The notes below the pieces were generated by a model. That model saw nothing but the letters and a program-made list of their open reading frames with translations. It was not told where the DNA came from and did not search any database. From IMG/VR virus record IMGVR_UViG_3300045973_001282, positions 1 to 43,801 of that record: a stretch of DNA of 43,801 nucleotides; one strand, 5' to 3'. The DNA comes from a virus. Below, piece after piece: positions 25,564-32,943 of the stretch; the stretch's first letter is position 1, and each line of letters opens with the position of its first letter. The position numbers and the translations under genes were made by a program.

Positions 25564-25582
25564 CTGCAGTCGTTCTGCAGTC
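25564..25582 (+). repeat. Left arm-type integrase site pair (P arm)
   Basis: This is a 19-base element of form CTGCAGTCGYYCTGCAGTC, two CTGCAGTC copies 11 bases apart. The same element recurs at 25820-25838, on the other side of the att core and in the same orientation. The two differ only at the two Y positions. Paired arm sites on both sides of a core are typical of tyrosine integrase attP. Confidence 0.65.
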
Positions 25583-25600
25583 ATGGCCGGCAGGCAGCGT

Positions 25601-25692
25601 GCGATCCGTGCTACCCGTGCTCCAGGGCTGGCCGCGGTCGGTGTAGAGGATCCGGGTACTTAGCGACGAGCGAGGTCCTATGCGACCCGTGC
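25601..25692 (+). repeat. Second repeat family in attP (GCGAYCCGTGC)
   Basis: GCGATCCGTGC at 25601-25611 and GCGACCCGTGC at 25682-25692 are near-identical. A third partial copy, ACCCGTGC, is at 25613-25620. They lie between the left arm sites and the tRNA-like core, where excisionase or host-factor sites usually sit. GGATCCGGG (25648) and ACTTAGCG (25658) also recur in swapped order at 25776-25791. Confidence 0.45.
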
Positions 25693-25709
25693 AAGGGAAG
25701 GCTGCCGGG

Positions 25710-25754
25710 TTCGGGACCAAGGGGTCGCAGGTTCAAATCCTGTCTCCCCGACCA
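25710..25754 (+). other. attP core: 3' half of tRNA-Pro(CGG)
   Basis: This stretch reads as a tRNA from the anticodon loop to CCA. Anticodon loop TTCGGGA (25710-25716, anticodon CGG) is followed by 3' stem CCAAG, a 5-base variable loop and a T-stem/loop GCAGG-TTCAAAT-CCTGT (25727-25743). Acceptor strand CTCCCCG, discriminator A and CCA (25752-25754) complete it. The bases before the loop do not pair with CCAAG, so no complete tRNA is present. This is the expected form of a phage att core that rebuilds the host tRNA-Pro gene after integration. The integrase lies just downstream on the opposite strand. Confidence 0.85.
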
Positions 25755-25760
25755 CTTTTA

Positions 25761-25802
25761 GGCCCGGATTCGCGCACTTAGCGGATCCGGGCCTTCTTCT
25801 TT
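25761..25802 (+). terminator. Intrinsic terminator overlapping the integrase 3' end
   Basis: A perfect 9-bp stem (25761-25769 with 25785-25793) and a 15-base loop are followed by TTCTTCTTT. On the + strand it would stop late transcripts before they run antisense through the integrase. Because it follows the tRNA 3' end by six bases, it may also have come from the host tRNA terminator. The integrase stop codon (25778-25780) lies in its loop. Confidence 0.7.
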
Positions 25803-27154
25803 CCGCCGACCACTGAATCCTGCAGTCGCCCTGCAGTCGTTTCCGAGGGAAGAGGCGCTGCCGGCTGCACTTGGACTTCCGGCTTGACCGCCGCTCGCGC
25901 GGCTTGCGGACCCGTTGCGCCACTCGGAGAGGCTGACGGGTCAAGCCGCCGCTCCGTAGCCGGGAAGGCTACCAGCATCCCCTGTCGCAGGTCCTCGAGC
26001 TCGAGGTGCCCGTAGGTGTCGGCGGTCAGCCGGCTGTCGCTGTGCCGGAGCCCCTGCTGCGCCACCGCCAGGCCGGCCGCGCGCACCAGCTGCGTCCCGA
26101 AGCTGTGCCGGGTGTCGTGGAAGCGGACGTGCCGCGGCACCGCCTTGGCCCAGGTGGTCAGGTGGTGGCACTTCGGGCACTCCGCCGGCACGGCCTTCGA
26201 CGGGCGGCGCTCCTTCCAGCCGCAGCGCCAGGCCCGGCAGCGCCACTCCCACCCGGTGACCAGGCCGGCCGCCGCCACCGCGCGCCGCAGGACCTTGCCC
26301 AGGCGCAGGCTGGTCGGGTGCATGGTCCCGTCGGCCTGGGGGAAGACGAGCTCGCCCCGGCTCTTCAGCGCCTCCTCGAGGTAGGGCACCAGCGCGGCCG
26401 CCACCGGCACCGGCAGCGCCTTGGCGTCCTTCGTCCTCGCCGCGTCCCAGCTCCGCCAGACCATGATGACGCCGGCCACCAGGTCGACATCGCGCTTCAG
26501 CAGCCCGAAGACCTCGCCCTCGCGCAGGCCGGCGAAGAGCGCCACCGCCACCGGCCCCTTCCACGGGTCGTCGACCAGGTCGATGACCGGCTGCATCTCG
26601 TGGGGCTGGAGGATGTAGCGGGGGACCTTCGGCACCTTGATCGGGGGCACGTCCTCGATGGGGTTGGTGCGGCCGTGCCACGGCCCGCCCGGCCGCCGCG
26701 CGAGCTCGAAGATCCCGAAGAGGTAGCCGCGGAGGTGCTTCCGGCTCTTCGGCGAGAGCTGCTCGGCCTTCTCCTCGAGGAGCCGGCTCACCCGGCTGGC
26801 GGTGATGAAGCCGAGCGGCTGGTCGAGCAGTTCCTTCAGGTGCTTCTCGAGGAAGGGCTTGATGTCGGGGCTCTTCAGCATCGAGCCCCGGGCCTTCCAC
26901 CACCAGGTCAGCAGCCAGGCCAGGTCGTGCTTCAGGACGGCGCTGGAGATCGAGGCCAGGCCGGCGCGCTGGCGGTCCACCTCGAGCTCGTGCTCGGCGA
27001 GCCGCCGGCGGCCGTCGCGCTCCAGGGTCCGGCGGGCGAGCGGCGCGCCGTCGAGCGACCTGGAGCGGACGGTCTCCTGCTTTAGCTTGCCCAGGGCGTC
27101 GTACCACTGCACCACCAGGCGGCGGCCGTCCTCCCTCCAGAGCAGAGACCCCAT
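25778..27154 (-). CDS. int: Tyrosine integrase with zinc-ribbon-like insert
   Basis: This 458-residue site-specific recombinase should insert the phage at the tRNA-Pro site. Catalytic residues are visible: Arg211 (AGLREGE), His346-x-x-Arg349 (HDTRHS), the LRHSD His near 372, and the nucleophile Tyr381 (ADTYGHL). The N-terminal about 180 residues form the arm-binding and SAM-like core-binding parts. An insert just before the HxxR box holds C306, C311, C326 and C329, spaced like a zinc ribbon. A Pro/Ala-rich tail of about 70 residues ends in KKKARIR, encoded next to the att core. The right arm-site pair lies inside this tail's coding DNA. Confidence 0.93.
   Translation of the reverse strand: MGSLLWREDGRRLVVQWYDALGKLKQETVRSRSLDGAPLARRTLERDGRRRLAEHELEVDRQRAGLASISSAVLKHDLAWLLTWWWKARGSMLKSPDIKPFLEKHLKELLDQPLGFITASRVSRLLEEKAEQLSPKSRKHLRGYLFGIFELARRPGGPWHGRTNPIEDVPPIKVPKVPRYILQPHEMQPVIDLVDDPWKGPVAVALFAGLREGEVFGLLKRDVDLVAGVIMVWRSWDAARTKDAKALPVPVAAALVPYLEEALKSRGELVFPQADGTMHPTSLRLGKVLRRAVAAAGLVTGWEWRCRAWRCGWKERRPSKAVPAECPKCHHLTTWAKAVPRHVRFHDTRHSFGTQLVRAAGLAVAQQGLRHSDSRLTADTYGHLELEDLRQGMLVAFPATERRLDPSASPSGATGPQAARAAVKPEVQVQPAAPLPSETTAGRLQDSVVGGKKKARIR
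25820..25838 (+). repeat. Right arm-type integrase site pair (P' arm), inside int
   Basis: This is the second copy of the 19-base CTGCAGTCGYYCTGCAGTC element, 65 bases beyond the CCA of the core and inside the integrase C-terminal coding region. It has the same orientation and internal spacing as 25564-25582, so integrase binding here could also affect int transcription. Confidence 0.65.
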
Positions 27155-27167
27155 GGGCCGCCTCCTA

Positions 27168-27410
27168 TCAGACCCGGCGGCGGGAGCCCAGCGGCACCAC
27201 CGGCGCGCCGCGCGGCGCGGGCGCCAGCTCGCCCCGCCCGAAGGCGCGCACGAGCTCGGGCGAGAAGCGCCAAAGCGCGCCCACCTGGATGCCGGGCAGC
27301 TGCCCCTCGCGGCGCAGCTTGTAGACCATGGAGAGCGAGACCCGGAGGAAGCCGGCCACCTCCTCGGCGGTCATCATCGGCTCCGGCTGCAGCGGCGTGG
27401 CGGTGCTCAT
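27168..27410 (-). CDS. Excisionase-type helix-turn-helix protein
   Basis: This 80-residue protein starts at an ATG overlapping the previous gene's TGA. Residues about 13-55 match the MerR-like excisionase/helix-turn-helix 17 pattern: MTAEEVAGFLRVSLSMVYKL, then a wing with PGIQVGALWRFSPELVRAF. It sits 13 bases upstream of the integrase in the same operon, the normal place for a recombination directionality factor. It could bend attP DNA at the GCGAYCCGTGC repeats, but this is inference. A longer upstream in-frame start is unlikely, because it would run through the neighbouring Cys-rich gene. Confidence 0.8.
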   Translation of the reverse strand: MSTATPLQPEPMMTAEEVAGFLRVSLSMVYKLRREGQLPGIQVGALWRFSPELVRAFGRGELAPAPRGAPVVPLGSRRRV

Positions 27411-27631
27411 GGTCCGTTCCTCATGTCGTGGTGGATGGCGGCCATCCCGCAGGCAGAGCAGGTAGCGGACGACATGCAGCCGTCTTGGCTCTCCCAGGCT
27501 GGACCGTCCCACTTGTGGTCGCAGTCCTTGACGAAGTGCTGCCCGTCGGTGGCGCTCAGGCAGTCCCAGCCCTTCGCCTTGCAGACGCCCGGACCGCCGC
27601 AGCGGTAGCCGCATCGGCACCGGCACGTCAT
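27407..27631 (-). CDS. Small Cys-rich zinc-binding protein
   Basis: This 74-residue protein has about ten cysteines: an N-terminal CRCRC-x-x-x-C cluster, a central CxxxxxxC/DC-x-H group and a C-terminal CSAC near two His residues. It should bind one or two zinc ions and be a small nucleic-acid or protein-binding factor. The start ATG overlaps the stop of the upstream gene and its own stop overlaps the excisionase start. No family recognised. Confidence 0.7.
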   Translation of the reverse strand: MTCRCRCGYRCGGPGVCKAKGWDCLSATDGQHFVKDCDHKWDGPAWESQDGCMSSATCSACGMAAIHHDMRNGP

Positions 27632-28467
27632 GGCTTGGCCTCCAGGGCGGCGGCGAGCTGACGGTGGGGGCACGGCTTGGCGGTGTCGCCGGTGCCGTTC
27701 CAGATGCAGGTGCAGGCCGGGTCCGGGTTGCCGTACTTGCGGGCGACCTCCGCGACGTGGCGGAGCCGCTCGAGCTCGGCCTCGGCGGCGTCGGCCCGAG
27801 CCTTGTGGTGCTGGACCAGGGAGGCGTGGGACAGGATCACGTCCACGTTGGCAGCGTGGCTCTCCTTCCACCTCGCCACCTCGGCCTCGGCGGCCTCCGC
27901 TCGCTTGAGCAGGGCGAAGGACAGGGCGTTCGACTTCCCGGCGGCGTTGTCCGTGTTCTCCGTGAACAGGTAGACCGCCCTGGTCAACTTCTCCACCTCG
28001 GCCTCGGCGGCGCGTGTCTGCTCCCGGGCCTTCCCCATCGACACGCCGAAGTCATGCTTGGCGGCGACCCAGTCCTGCTCAAACTGAGCAGCCTTGGCCT
28101 CGGCGGCGTTGCGGGCGGCCTTCGCCCGCTCCACCTCGCCCTGGCGGCCGGCGGCCCAGGCGTAGAGGATACGGAGGTCACCCTCGGACACGCTGTCGAG
28201 CATCGCCGGGGTCATCACCTTCCCGGCCTCTAGGGCCTTCTCCGCGGCCTCGGCGCGCTTCTGCCACCCGGCGTGAGCCCGCTCGGACCACGCCTCGCTG
28301 GCGGCCTTCCACTCGTCGCGGTCCTTCGTCAGCCGCTCCACCTCGGCGCGGAGCTGCGCGATCCGACGAGCGAAGGCCTCGGCCAGCCTCACGTCCATCT
28401 CGATCTCGCTGGTCTCCGGGTCGCACCACGCCTGCCCCGCCAGCTGCCTGTCCTCGTTGGTGATCAC
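27628..28467 (-). CDS. Coiled-coil early protein with a common phage N-terminus
   Basis: This 279-residue protein uses a GTG start overlapping the HNH gene stop (GTGA). Residues 1-35 (WCDPETSEIEMDVRLAEAFA) match a short N-terminal segment seen in many unrelated phage early proteins. The middle is a long coiled coil, very rich in Ala, Glu, Lys and Arg, with a recurring KRAEAAEAE pattern. The C-terminus carries a CxC/C/H group (ACTCIWNGTGDTAKPCPHR), possibly a small metal site. Function unknown. A longer version starting at 28518 is possible but would overlap the HNH gene. Confidence 0.65.
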   Translation of the reverse strand: MITNEDRQLAGQAWCDPETSEIEMDVRLAEAFARRIAQLRAEVERLTKDRDEWKAASEAWSERAHAGWQKRAEAAEKALEAGKVMTPAMLDSVSEGDLRILYAWAAGRQGEVERAKAARNAAEAKAAQFEQDWVAAKHDFGVSMGKAREQTRAAEAEVEKLTRAVYLFTENTDNAAGKSNALSFALLKRAEAAEAEVARWKESHAANVDVILSHASLVQHHKARADAAEAELERLRHVAEVARKYGNPDPACTCIWNGTGDTAKPCPHRQLAAALEAKP

Positions 28468-28946
28468 CGGCGGAACTCCTTCCTCTTCGGCAGCGGGTAG
28501 CCGTGGCGCTGGCACCAACCGCGGACCGCCTCGACGAAGGAGGCCACGTTCATGTGGTAGGCCTCGTGGCAGGTCGAGTGGACCGCCATCACGTTGCCGA
28601 TCCGCTCGAGCTTGGTCTTGGCTGGGCCGCCCTCGAGGTGGTGGGGCACCAACTGCTCGCCGTGCCGGGCCGGGGCGCCGCAGAGCTCGCAGCGTCCGTC
28701 GGCGCGGAGCCGCACCCGCTCGACCAGGCGGCGGTGCGCCTCGAGGTCCTGGAGCGCGGCCATGGCCTTGTCCTTCCGGGTGGGCAGGGTCTTCTTCAGC
28801 TTGCGGCGCCGGGCGCCGGAGTCGTCGTCGAGCATCCTCTTGGCCCTCCTGGCCATGTCCTCGAGCGAGGGCGCGTCGTTCTCGTGCCCCAGCACGTCGT
28901 CGAGCTTCACCACGTCTAGCAGCATCCTCTTCACCTGGCGGTTCAC
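28464..28946 (-). CDS. HNH endonuclease
   Basis: This 160-residue protein has a GTG start overlapping the upstream stop. Zinc ligands C86xxC89 precede the HNH core: His102-His103, Asn118, then C126-His127 and His131. The CELC, PHHLEGG, NVMAVHSTCHEAYH pattern is the common HNH fold. It may nick or cut DNA. In phages such enzymes are often found beside terminase as packaging helpers; here it lies in the early recombination operon instead, far from the terminases, so a homing or DNA-processing role is more likely. The helical N-terminal 80 residues are not recognised. Confidence 0.8.
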   Translation of the reverse strand: MNRQVKRMLLDVVKLDDVLGHENDAPSLEDMARRAKRMLDDDSGARRRKLKKTLPTRKDKAMAALQDLEAHRRLVERVRLRADGRCELCGAPARHGEQLVPHHLEGGPAKTKLERIGNVMAVHSTCHEAYHMNVASFVEAVRGWCQRHGYPLPKRKEFRR

Positions 28947-29140
28947 AGGGTCCGTCCCGAGGCCAGCCAGGCCGTCATCGCCCGGCGGTTGCAGCGCTCG
29001 AGCTGGTCGAGCATCTTGGTCTCGCGCCTGGTGTCGAGCTCGGTGCGGAGGACCAGGCAGGCGTCGCCCTGGGCCTGGGTCCGCTCCCGGACGGCGCCGG
29101 TGGGCCAGCTCTCCCGGATGACGAGCTCGAGCGTGGTCAC
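28943..29140 (-). CDS. Small helical early protein
   Basis: This 65-residue ORF has a GTG start overlapping the upstream stop and a stop overlapping the HNH start. It is Arg/Glu/Leu-rich and probably helical throughout. The double GTGA overlaps and the good codon bias support it as a real gene despite its size. Function unknown; a partner of the HNH enzyme is possible from position only. Confidence 0.6.
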   Translation of the reverse strand: MTTLELVIRESWPTGAVRERTQAQGDACLVLRTELDTRRETKMLDQLERCNRRAMTAWLASGRTL

Positions 29141-30024
29141 GGCTGAACCTCCGGGAACTGCTGGACGCGGAGGTCCACGGGCCACTCGGCGGGGTCACGG
29201 CCGGCCCGGTCCACGCACGGCCAGGTGAGCGGACCGGGCTCCATGATCGGGTTGGCCCCGAGCTGCTTCACAAAGACCGGCGTGCCCGCGTCGAGGCACT
29301 GCTGGGCCAGGCGCCGCACGTGGGCCACGTTGCACGGCCGCGCGCTCGGCCCGCTCTCCCCGCCCACGATGACCCAGCCGATGCTGCCCGGGTAGGGAGC
29401 CCCGTCCCCGTCCTCCGGGAGCGGACCCAGGTAGGTGTCGATGTTCACCGGCCCGAGGAGCGGCTCGCAGGAGAGGAACCGAACGGCCGCCGGCGTGGCC
29501 AGCAGCTCGGGGATCCGCTCGTCGGCGGCGCGCTGGTCCTCGACGCTGACGCCCAGCCACACGTTGCGGAACGGCCAGGCGGTGCTCCACCCTTCCTTGC
29601 CGCCGGTGGGGATCGTCACCACGGCGCGCAGCCAGGCTGCCCGGCCCTCGTTGGTGTCGAGCCACTGGAAGAACTCGGCCATCCGGGCGGCCCGCTTCGT
29701 GAGCACCTGGAAGGTGTGGTGCTGGGCGAGCTGCATCACGGCGAAGATCCGGGCCACGTACTCGAAGGGCACCGCCTCGTGGAACACGTCGCTCATGCTG
29801 TTGACGAAGATGCGGCGCGGCTTCTTCCAGCGGAGCGGCAGGTCGATCGCCTCGGGCACCAGGCGGAGGTCGAAGCCCTGCTCGAAGGCGTGGCCGGGGA
29901 CGCCGCGCCACCGCTCCGCGAAGGTCTCCGCGTAGCAGTTCTTGCAGCCGGCCGAGACCTTGGAGCACCCGCGGACGGGGTTCCACGTGCTGTCGGTCCA
30001 GGCGATCCCGGTCGTCTCACCCAC
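29137..30024 (-). CDS. Gp37/Gp68 (DUF5131) family protein, radical-SAM-like Cys motif
   Basis: This 295-residue protein has the family's sequence order: an N-terminal TGIAWTDSTWNPVRGC motif, then Cys20, Cys27 and Cys30 (C-x6-C-x2-C), RIFVNSMSDVFHEAVP, FQVLTKRA, WLGVSVEDQ and a C-terminal WVIVGGESG. The three cysteines are placed like those that hold an iron-sulphur cluster in radical SAM enzymes. The biochemical role of the family is not established. A GTG start is used. Its neighbours are a recombination nuclease and an HNH enzyme, so it may act on DNA or on a host nucleotide target, but this is inference. Confidence 0.85.
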   Translation of the reverse strand: MGETTGIAWTDSTWNPVRGCSKVSAGCKNCYAETFAERWRGVPGHAFEQGFDLRLVPEAIDLPLRWKKPRRIFVNSMSDVFHEAVPFEYVARIFAVMQLAQHHTFQVLTKRAARMAEFFQWLDTNEGRAAWLRAVVTIPTGGKEGWSTAWPFRNVWLGVSVEDQRAADERIPELLATPAAVRFLSCEPLLGPVNIDTYLGPLPEDGDGAPYPGSIGWVIVGGESGPSARPCNVAHVRRLAQQCLDAGTPVFVKQLGANPIMEPGPLTWPCVDRAGRDPAEWPVDLRVQQFPEVQP

Positions 30025-30208
30025 GCGCCACCGCCTTCCTGACGCGCAGCGCGATCTCCTCCGAGACCTGCTGGTAGCTCTCGGCCGCGGAGGCCAGGTC
30101 CTGGGCCATGATGATGGGGTCGCCGCCCTGGTCGAGCGCCACCATGGCTCGGCGCCGGCACTCCTCGGCGCCGTTCAGCAGGGCCGCCTCGATCTTGTTG
30201 AGCTTCAC
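30017..30208 (-). CDS. Small helical early protein
   Basis: This 63-residue protein uses a GTG start that overlaps the nuclease gene stop, and its own end overlaps the next gene by 8 bases. The sequence is amphipathic helix (KIEAALLNGAEECRRRAM, DLASAAESYQQVSEEIALRVRKAV). Similar-sized helical proteins often accompany phage recombination genes. Function unknown. Confidence 0.6.
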   Translation of the reverse strand: MKLNKIEAALLNGAEECRRRAMVALDQGGDPIIMAQDLASAAESYQQVSEEIALRVRKAVARG

Positions 30209-31443
30209 GCGGCCTCCTTCGAGCCGCTCTTCTTCGGGGTGAAGGCCTTCACCGTGCCGCCCTTGATGACCCGGAGCAGGCCGCGCTCCTTGAGCAGCTC
30301 GTCGGCCATGTCGTTGAACCGCTTGAGGTCGCCGCGCTTGATGTCGGCGCCCAGGTACTTCTTGGTGGCGCGCTCGATGCCGGAGAAGGTGACGTCGACG
30401 CTGGCGGCCTCGTCCGCGGCCGGGCCGAAGATGGACTCCAGCGCCTTCACAGCCGCCTTGCCGTCGACGATCTCCCGGGTCTCGCTGTCGGGGTTCACGC
30501 CGTAGACCCGGCCGTCGGGGAGCGGGATCGGGGTCTGCCGGGCGAAGTCGCGGAGCGCGTCCTTCACGGCGTCCAGGATCTTGTCGGCCTGGGAGACGAG
30601 CTCGCGGAGCCGAGGCGCGTTCTCGATGTCGATGAGCGCCACGCCCTGCTTCACCAGGTCGAGGATCTCCTGGCTGTCCTGGCCGATGGTGGCCCGGGCG
30701 AGCGCCATCTTGGCCGGGCAGTAGCGGAGGCTGGGGCAGTAGCGGCAGTGGTCGCCCACCTCGGCGTCTGGGATCTCGCCCCGGGCGAAGGCGGCCCGGT
30801 CGTCGTGGATTCGGTGGCCCAGCTCGACGAGCCGGTCCTCGAAGGTGTCGAGCTCGAAGGCGCCGACGGTAGCCGTGGAGTGGTAGGGCTCGCCGTCGAT
30901 GACCCGGATGATCTCGAGCTCCGCCTGGTTGCGCCCGTGGATGCGGCAGGCGCAGAGCGCCGCGGCGAGCAGCTGCTCGTCCTGGGCGGCCGGCCGGCGC
31001 CGCGCCCTGCCCTTGAAGTCACCGATGTAGACGGACCGCTCACCGGCGAGGCCCAGGCGGTCGGTGGTTCCGACGAACTCGGTGGGGCGGGCGCTGGAGT
31101 AGTCGCGGTCGAGGCCGCGGCCGAGTTCGCGCGCCTGGCCGGTGGCGGCGTCGAAGGCCATGGCCACCTCGGGGGCCACGTTGGCCATCTGCAGGTTGTC
31201 GAGAGGGATCATGGCCAGGACCTCGCGGTCCTCCTCGGAGGCCTCGGACAGGGCCAGGTCGCGCGCCTCGTCGACGGTCTTCCCGGTCTGGCTGATCTCC
31301 GAGACCCGCTGGAAGAACAGGTGGCGGGTGGTCCCCTCCTGGGCGAAGGCGCTGGTGGAGTCGACGCGCGGGAGGACGCAGGAGAGCCTGCAGGCGAAGG
31401 CGCGGGGGAGGGAGCTGAAGGTGGGCAAGGTCATGGTGGTCAC
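30205..31443 (-). CDS. PD-(D/E)XK nuclease, Cas4/RecB-like, with an iron-sulphur-type Cys cluster
   Basis: This 412-residue nuclease starts at a GTG overlapping the RecT-like gene stop. Near the N-terminus is an EGTTRH motif typical of RecB-type exonucleases. The catalytic core shows Asp128 (GTTDRLG) and Asp142-x-Lys144 (YIGDFKG). A C-terminal cluster, C233-x2-C236-x5-C242, may with an N-terminal Cys hold a 4Fe-4S centre as in Cas4 and AddB. The C-terminal about 120 residues (IERATKKYLGA, KPKK-type end) look like a separate DNA- or partner-binding part. Paired with the annealing protein next to it, it would resect phage DNA ends for recombination. Confidence 0.82.
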   Translation of the reverse strand: MTTMTLPTFSSLPRAFACRLSCVLPRVDSTSAFAQEGTTRHLFFQRVSEISQTGKTVDEARDLALSEASEEDREVLAMIPLDNLQMANVAPEVAMAFDAATGQARELGRGLDRDYSSARPTEFVGTTDRLGLAGERSVYIGDFKGRARRRPAAQDEQLLAAALCACRIHGRNQAELEIIRVIDGEPYHSTATVGAFELDTFEDRLVELGHRIHDDRAAFARGEIPDAEVGDHCRYCPSLRYCPAKMALARATIGQDSQEILDLVKQGVALIDIENAPRLRELVSQADKILDAVKDALRDFARQTPIPLPDGRVYGVNPDSETREIVDGKAAVKALESIFGPAADEAASVDVTFSGIERATKKYLGADIKRGDLKRFNDMADELLKERGLLRVIKGGTVKAFTPKKSGSKEAA

Positions 31444-32381
31444 CGGGTGGAGGCGGAGTAGAGGTCGGCGCCGGCCTTCTGCAGGTCCTTCGGCAGGCGG
31501 TTGATGGCGGCGCGGGCGCCGGCGCGCTGCCCGGCGGAGAGGAGGGTGCGGATCTCGACGAGCTCGGCCGGCTCACCGTCCATGGCCACGGGGTCGAAGC
31601 CGGGCTCGAGGGTGCGGTCGTGCGGCGCCACCTCGACGTGGACGGCGTCGACCACCTGGTGGGCGGCGGGCGCCGGCGCGGCGGCCGGGGGCGGCGGGGC
31701 GACGAGTCGCGGCGCCTCCACCTCCTGGCGCTGGTCCTCGAGCTGGTCATCGCTCGGGAGGCCCAGGGTGCCCTCCGGGTAGAACTGCTGCGCCCAGTAG
31801 CTGGCGGAGCGGTAGACGAACATCTGGTCGGGCATCGTCTGCCACTTCGAGTACTCCCCGCCGGAGCGGCCCTGCTTCGACCACCAGCCCTCGCCCTTGG
31901 CCATCTTCACGGTGATCCAGGTGCCCTGGCAGACCACCCGGTCGGAGAGGCGGGTGGCGACGCAGCGGACGCCGTACTCGTCCTGGTAGGGCTCGCCCTT
32001 CTTCTCCCAGGTGAGCGCGCTGAACTTCCCGCTCTTGTTGATGAGGGCGATGAAGAACTTGCCGAGCCAGCCCGGCTTCCCGTCCACCACGCTGATGTTC
32101 TGCATGACCATCATCGGCGGGAGGTCGAGGCGGGTGGCGAGCTCGACGGCGACGAGGCAGTTGCTCCAGCCCTCGGTGCCGGGCCGGCCGCGGAAGGTCT
32201 GGGGGACCACGCTCGAGGCGGCGAGCGCAGAGACCAGGCGCTGGATGGCCTCGAAGCCCTGGACCGTCTCGAAGCCCATCTTGATGAGGACGTTGCGCTG
32301 CTGGCGCTTCGGCTTCGCCAGGGCGGTGACCGGCGGCGCGGCCGGGGCGGTGTCGGTGGTGGAGGCGGCGGCGGTGGTCAT
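31440..32381 (-). CDS. RecT-like single-strand annealing protein
   Basis: This 313-residue protein starts with an ATG overlapping the small upstream gene's stop. The core (about 40-210) shows the order seen in phage RecT-type proteins: an early helix, CLVAVELATRLDLPPMMVMQNISVVDGKPGWLGKFFIALI, a middle strand set, and MPDQMFVYRSASYWAQQFYPEGTLG. The C-terminus is Pro/Ala-rich with a small helical end that may be a partner-binding tail. Immediately downstream is the PD-(D/E)XK nuclease, the usual exonuclease/annealing pair. Pattern recognition supports the call; a profile search would settle the exact RecT subfamily. Confidence 0.75.
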   Translation of the reverse strand: MTTAAASTTDTAPAAPPVTALAKPKRQQRNVLIKMGFETVQGFEAIQRLVSALAASSVVPQTFRGRPGTEGWSNCLVAVELATRLDLPPMMVMQNISVVDGKPGWLGKFFIALINKSGKFSALTWEKKGEPYQDEYGVRCVATRLSDRVVCQGTWITVKMAKGEGWWSKQGRSGGEYSKWQTMPDQMFVYRSASYWAQQFYPEGTLGLPSDDQLEDQRQEVEAPRLVAPPPPAAAPAPAAHQVVDAVHVEVAPHDRTLEPGFDPVAMDGEPAELVEIRTLLSAGQRAGARAAINRLPKDLQKAGADLYSASTR

Positions 32382-32587
32382 CGGGCGATCCTCTGGTCCA
32401 GCTGGTGGGTGGTGGCGATGTCGTCGTGGGTGTCGGCCAGGTCGAGCTCGAGGCAGAGGGCGCTGCAGTGGTCGCCCTCGTGCGCGACCTCGGCGCCGCA
32501 GCCGCCGGCGCAGAGGTAGTCGGGCTCGTTGGCCTCCTGCTCGTGGATGCAGGTGCGCCAGGGGTTGGGCTCGGCGACGCGGGCCAT
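32378..32587 (-). CDS. Small zinc-binding early protein
   Basis: This 69-residue protein has a C/H set in its middle: C-x-H at 13-15, a CAGGC pair, then His-Glu-Gly-Asp-His-Cys and CLE. It probably binds zinc. The C-terminus is acidic. ATGA overlap with the RecT-like gene. Function unknown. Confidence 0.6.
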   Translation of the reverse strand: MARVAEPNPWRTCIHEQEANEPDYLCAGGCGAEVAHEGDHCSALCLELDLADTHDDIATTHQLDQRIAR

Positions 32588-32589
32588 GG

Positions 32590-32871
32590 TCAGGCGACCT
32601 CCGCCAGCGTCGCGCCGAGGAGCCGGGCGGCCCGGGCACGGGTGGCCTCGAAGAAGCCGTCGGCGTGCGCCATGACCCGCTCGACGCTGGAGTGGCAGAG
32701 GCAGACCGAGTGGTGGCCGGTCGGCCCGCGGAAGTGGATGCGGACCTGGTGGCCGGGACCAACCTCCGCCTCGACGCTCACCGTCACGCCGGACGGGGCC
32801 GCCTTGGTGAGGTCCTCCGCCAGCACCTTCGCCTCCCGCCACGCCAGCTTCTCGTCACCCGTCGTCGCCAT
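32590..32871 (-). CDS. First gene of the leftward early operon, unknown function
   Basis: This 93-residue protein is the first coding region after the leftward promoter-operator. GGGGAG about 10 bases upstream of the ATG is the ribosome site. It has a helix, then two or three beta strands (VTVSVEAEVGPGHQVRIHF, HHSVCLC) and a C-terminal helix. The fold might be a small alpha/beta domain. The first early gene of a phage is often an anti-host or regulatory protein, which is a hypothesis only. Confidence 0.6.
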   Translation of the reverse strand: MATTGDEKLAWREAKVLAEDLTKAAPSGVTVSVEAEVGPGHQVRIHFRGPTGHHSVCLCHSSVERVMAHADGFFEATRARAARLLGATLAEVA

Positions 32872-32909
32872 GTGGTGTCTCCCCTTCGGCGCTCCGTTGC
32901 GCTCGATGG

Positions 32910-32943
32910 TTGGAAGCCTATTCCAAGTAGAATTGGAACGCAA
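32910..32943 (-). promoter_or_regulatory. Leftward early promoter-operator (PL)
   Basis: On the minus strand this reads TTGCGTTCCAAT-N5-TTGGAATAGG-C-TTCCAA. TTGCGT (-35-like) and TAGGCT (-10-like) are 17 bases apart. They are covered by two overlapping dyads: TTCCAA-N6-TTGGAA, and the 17-base TTGGAA-N5-TTCCAA. It lies 39 bases from the first gene of the recombination operon. The same 34-base arrangement occurs at 33867-33900 with 28 of 34 bases identical. Confidence 0.75.

Noticed and set aside
25680-25754. Complete tRNA gene
   Set aside because: Only the half from the anticodon loop to CCA fits; upstream bases do not form the acceptor, D-arm or 5' anticodon stem.
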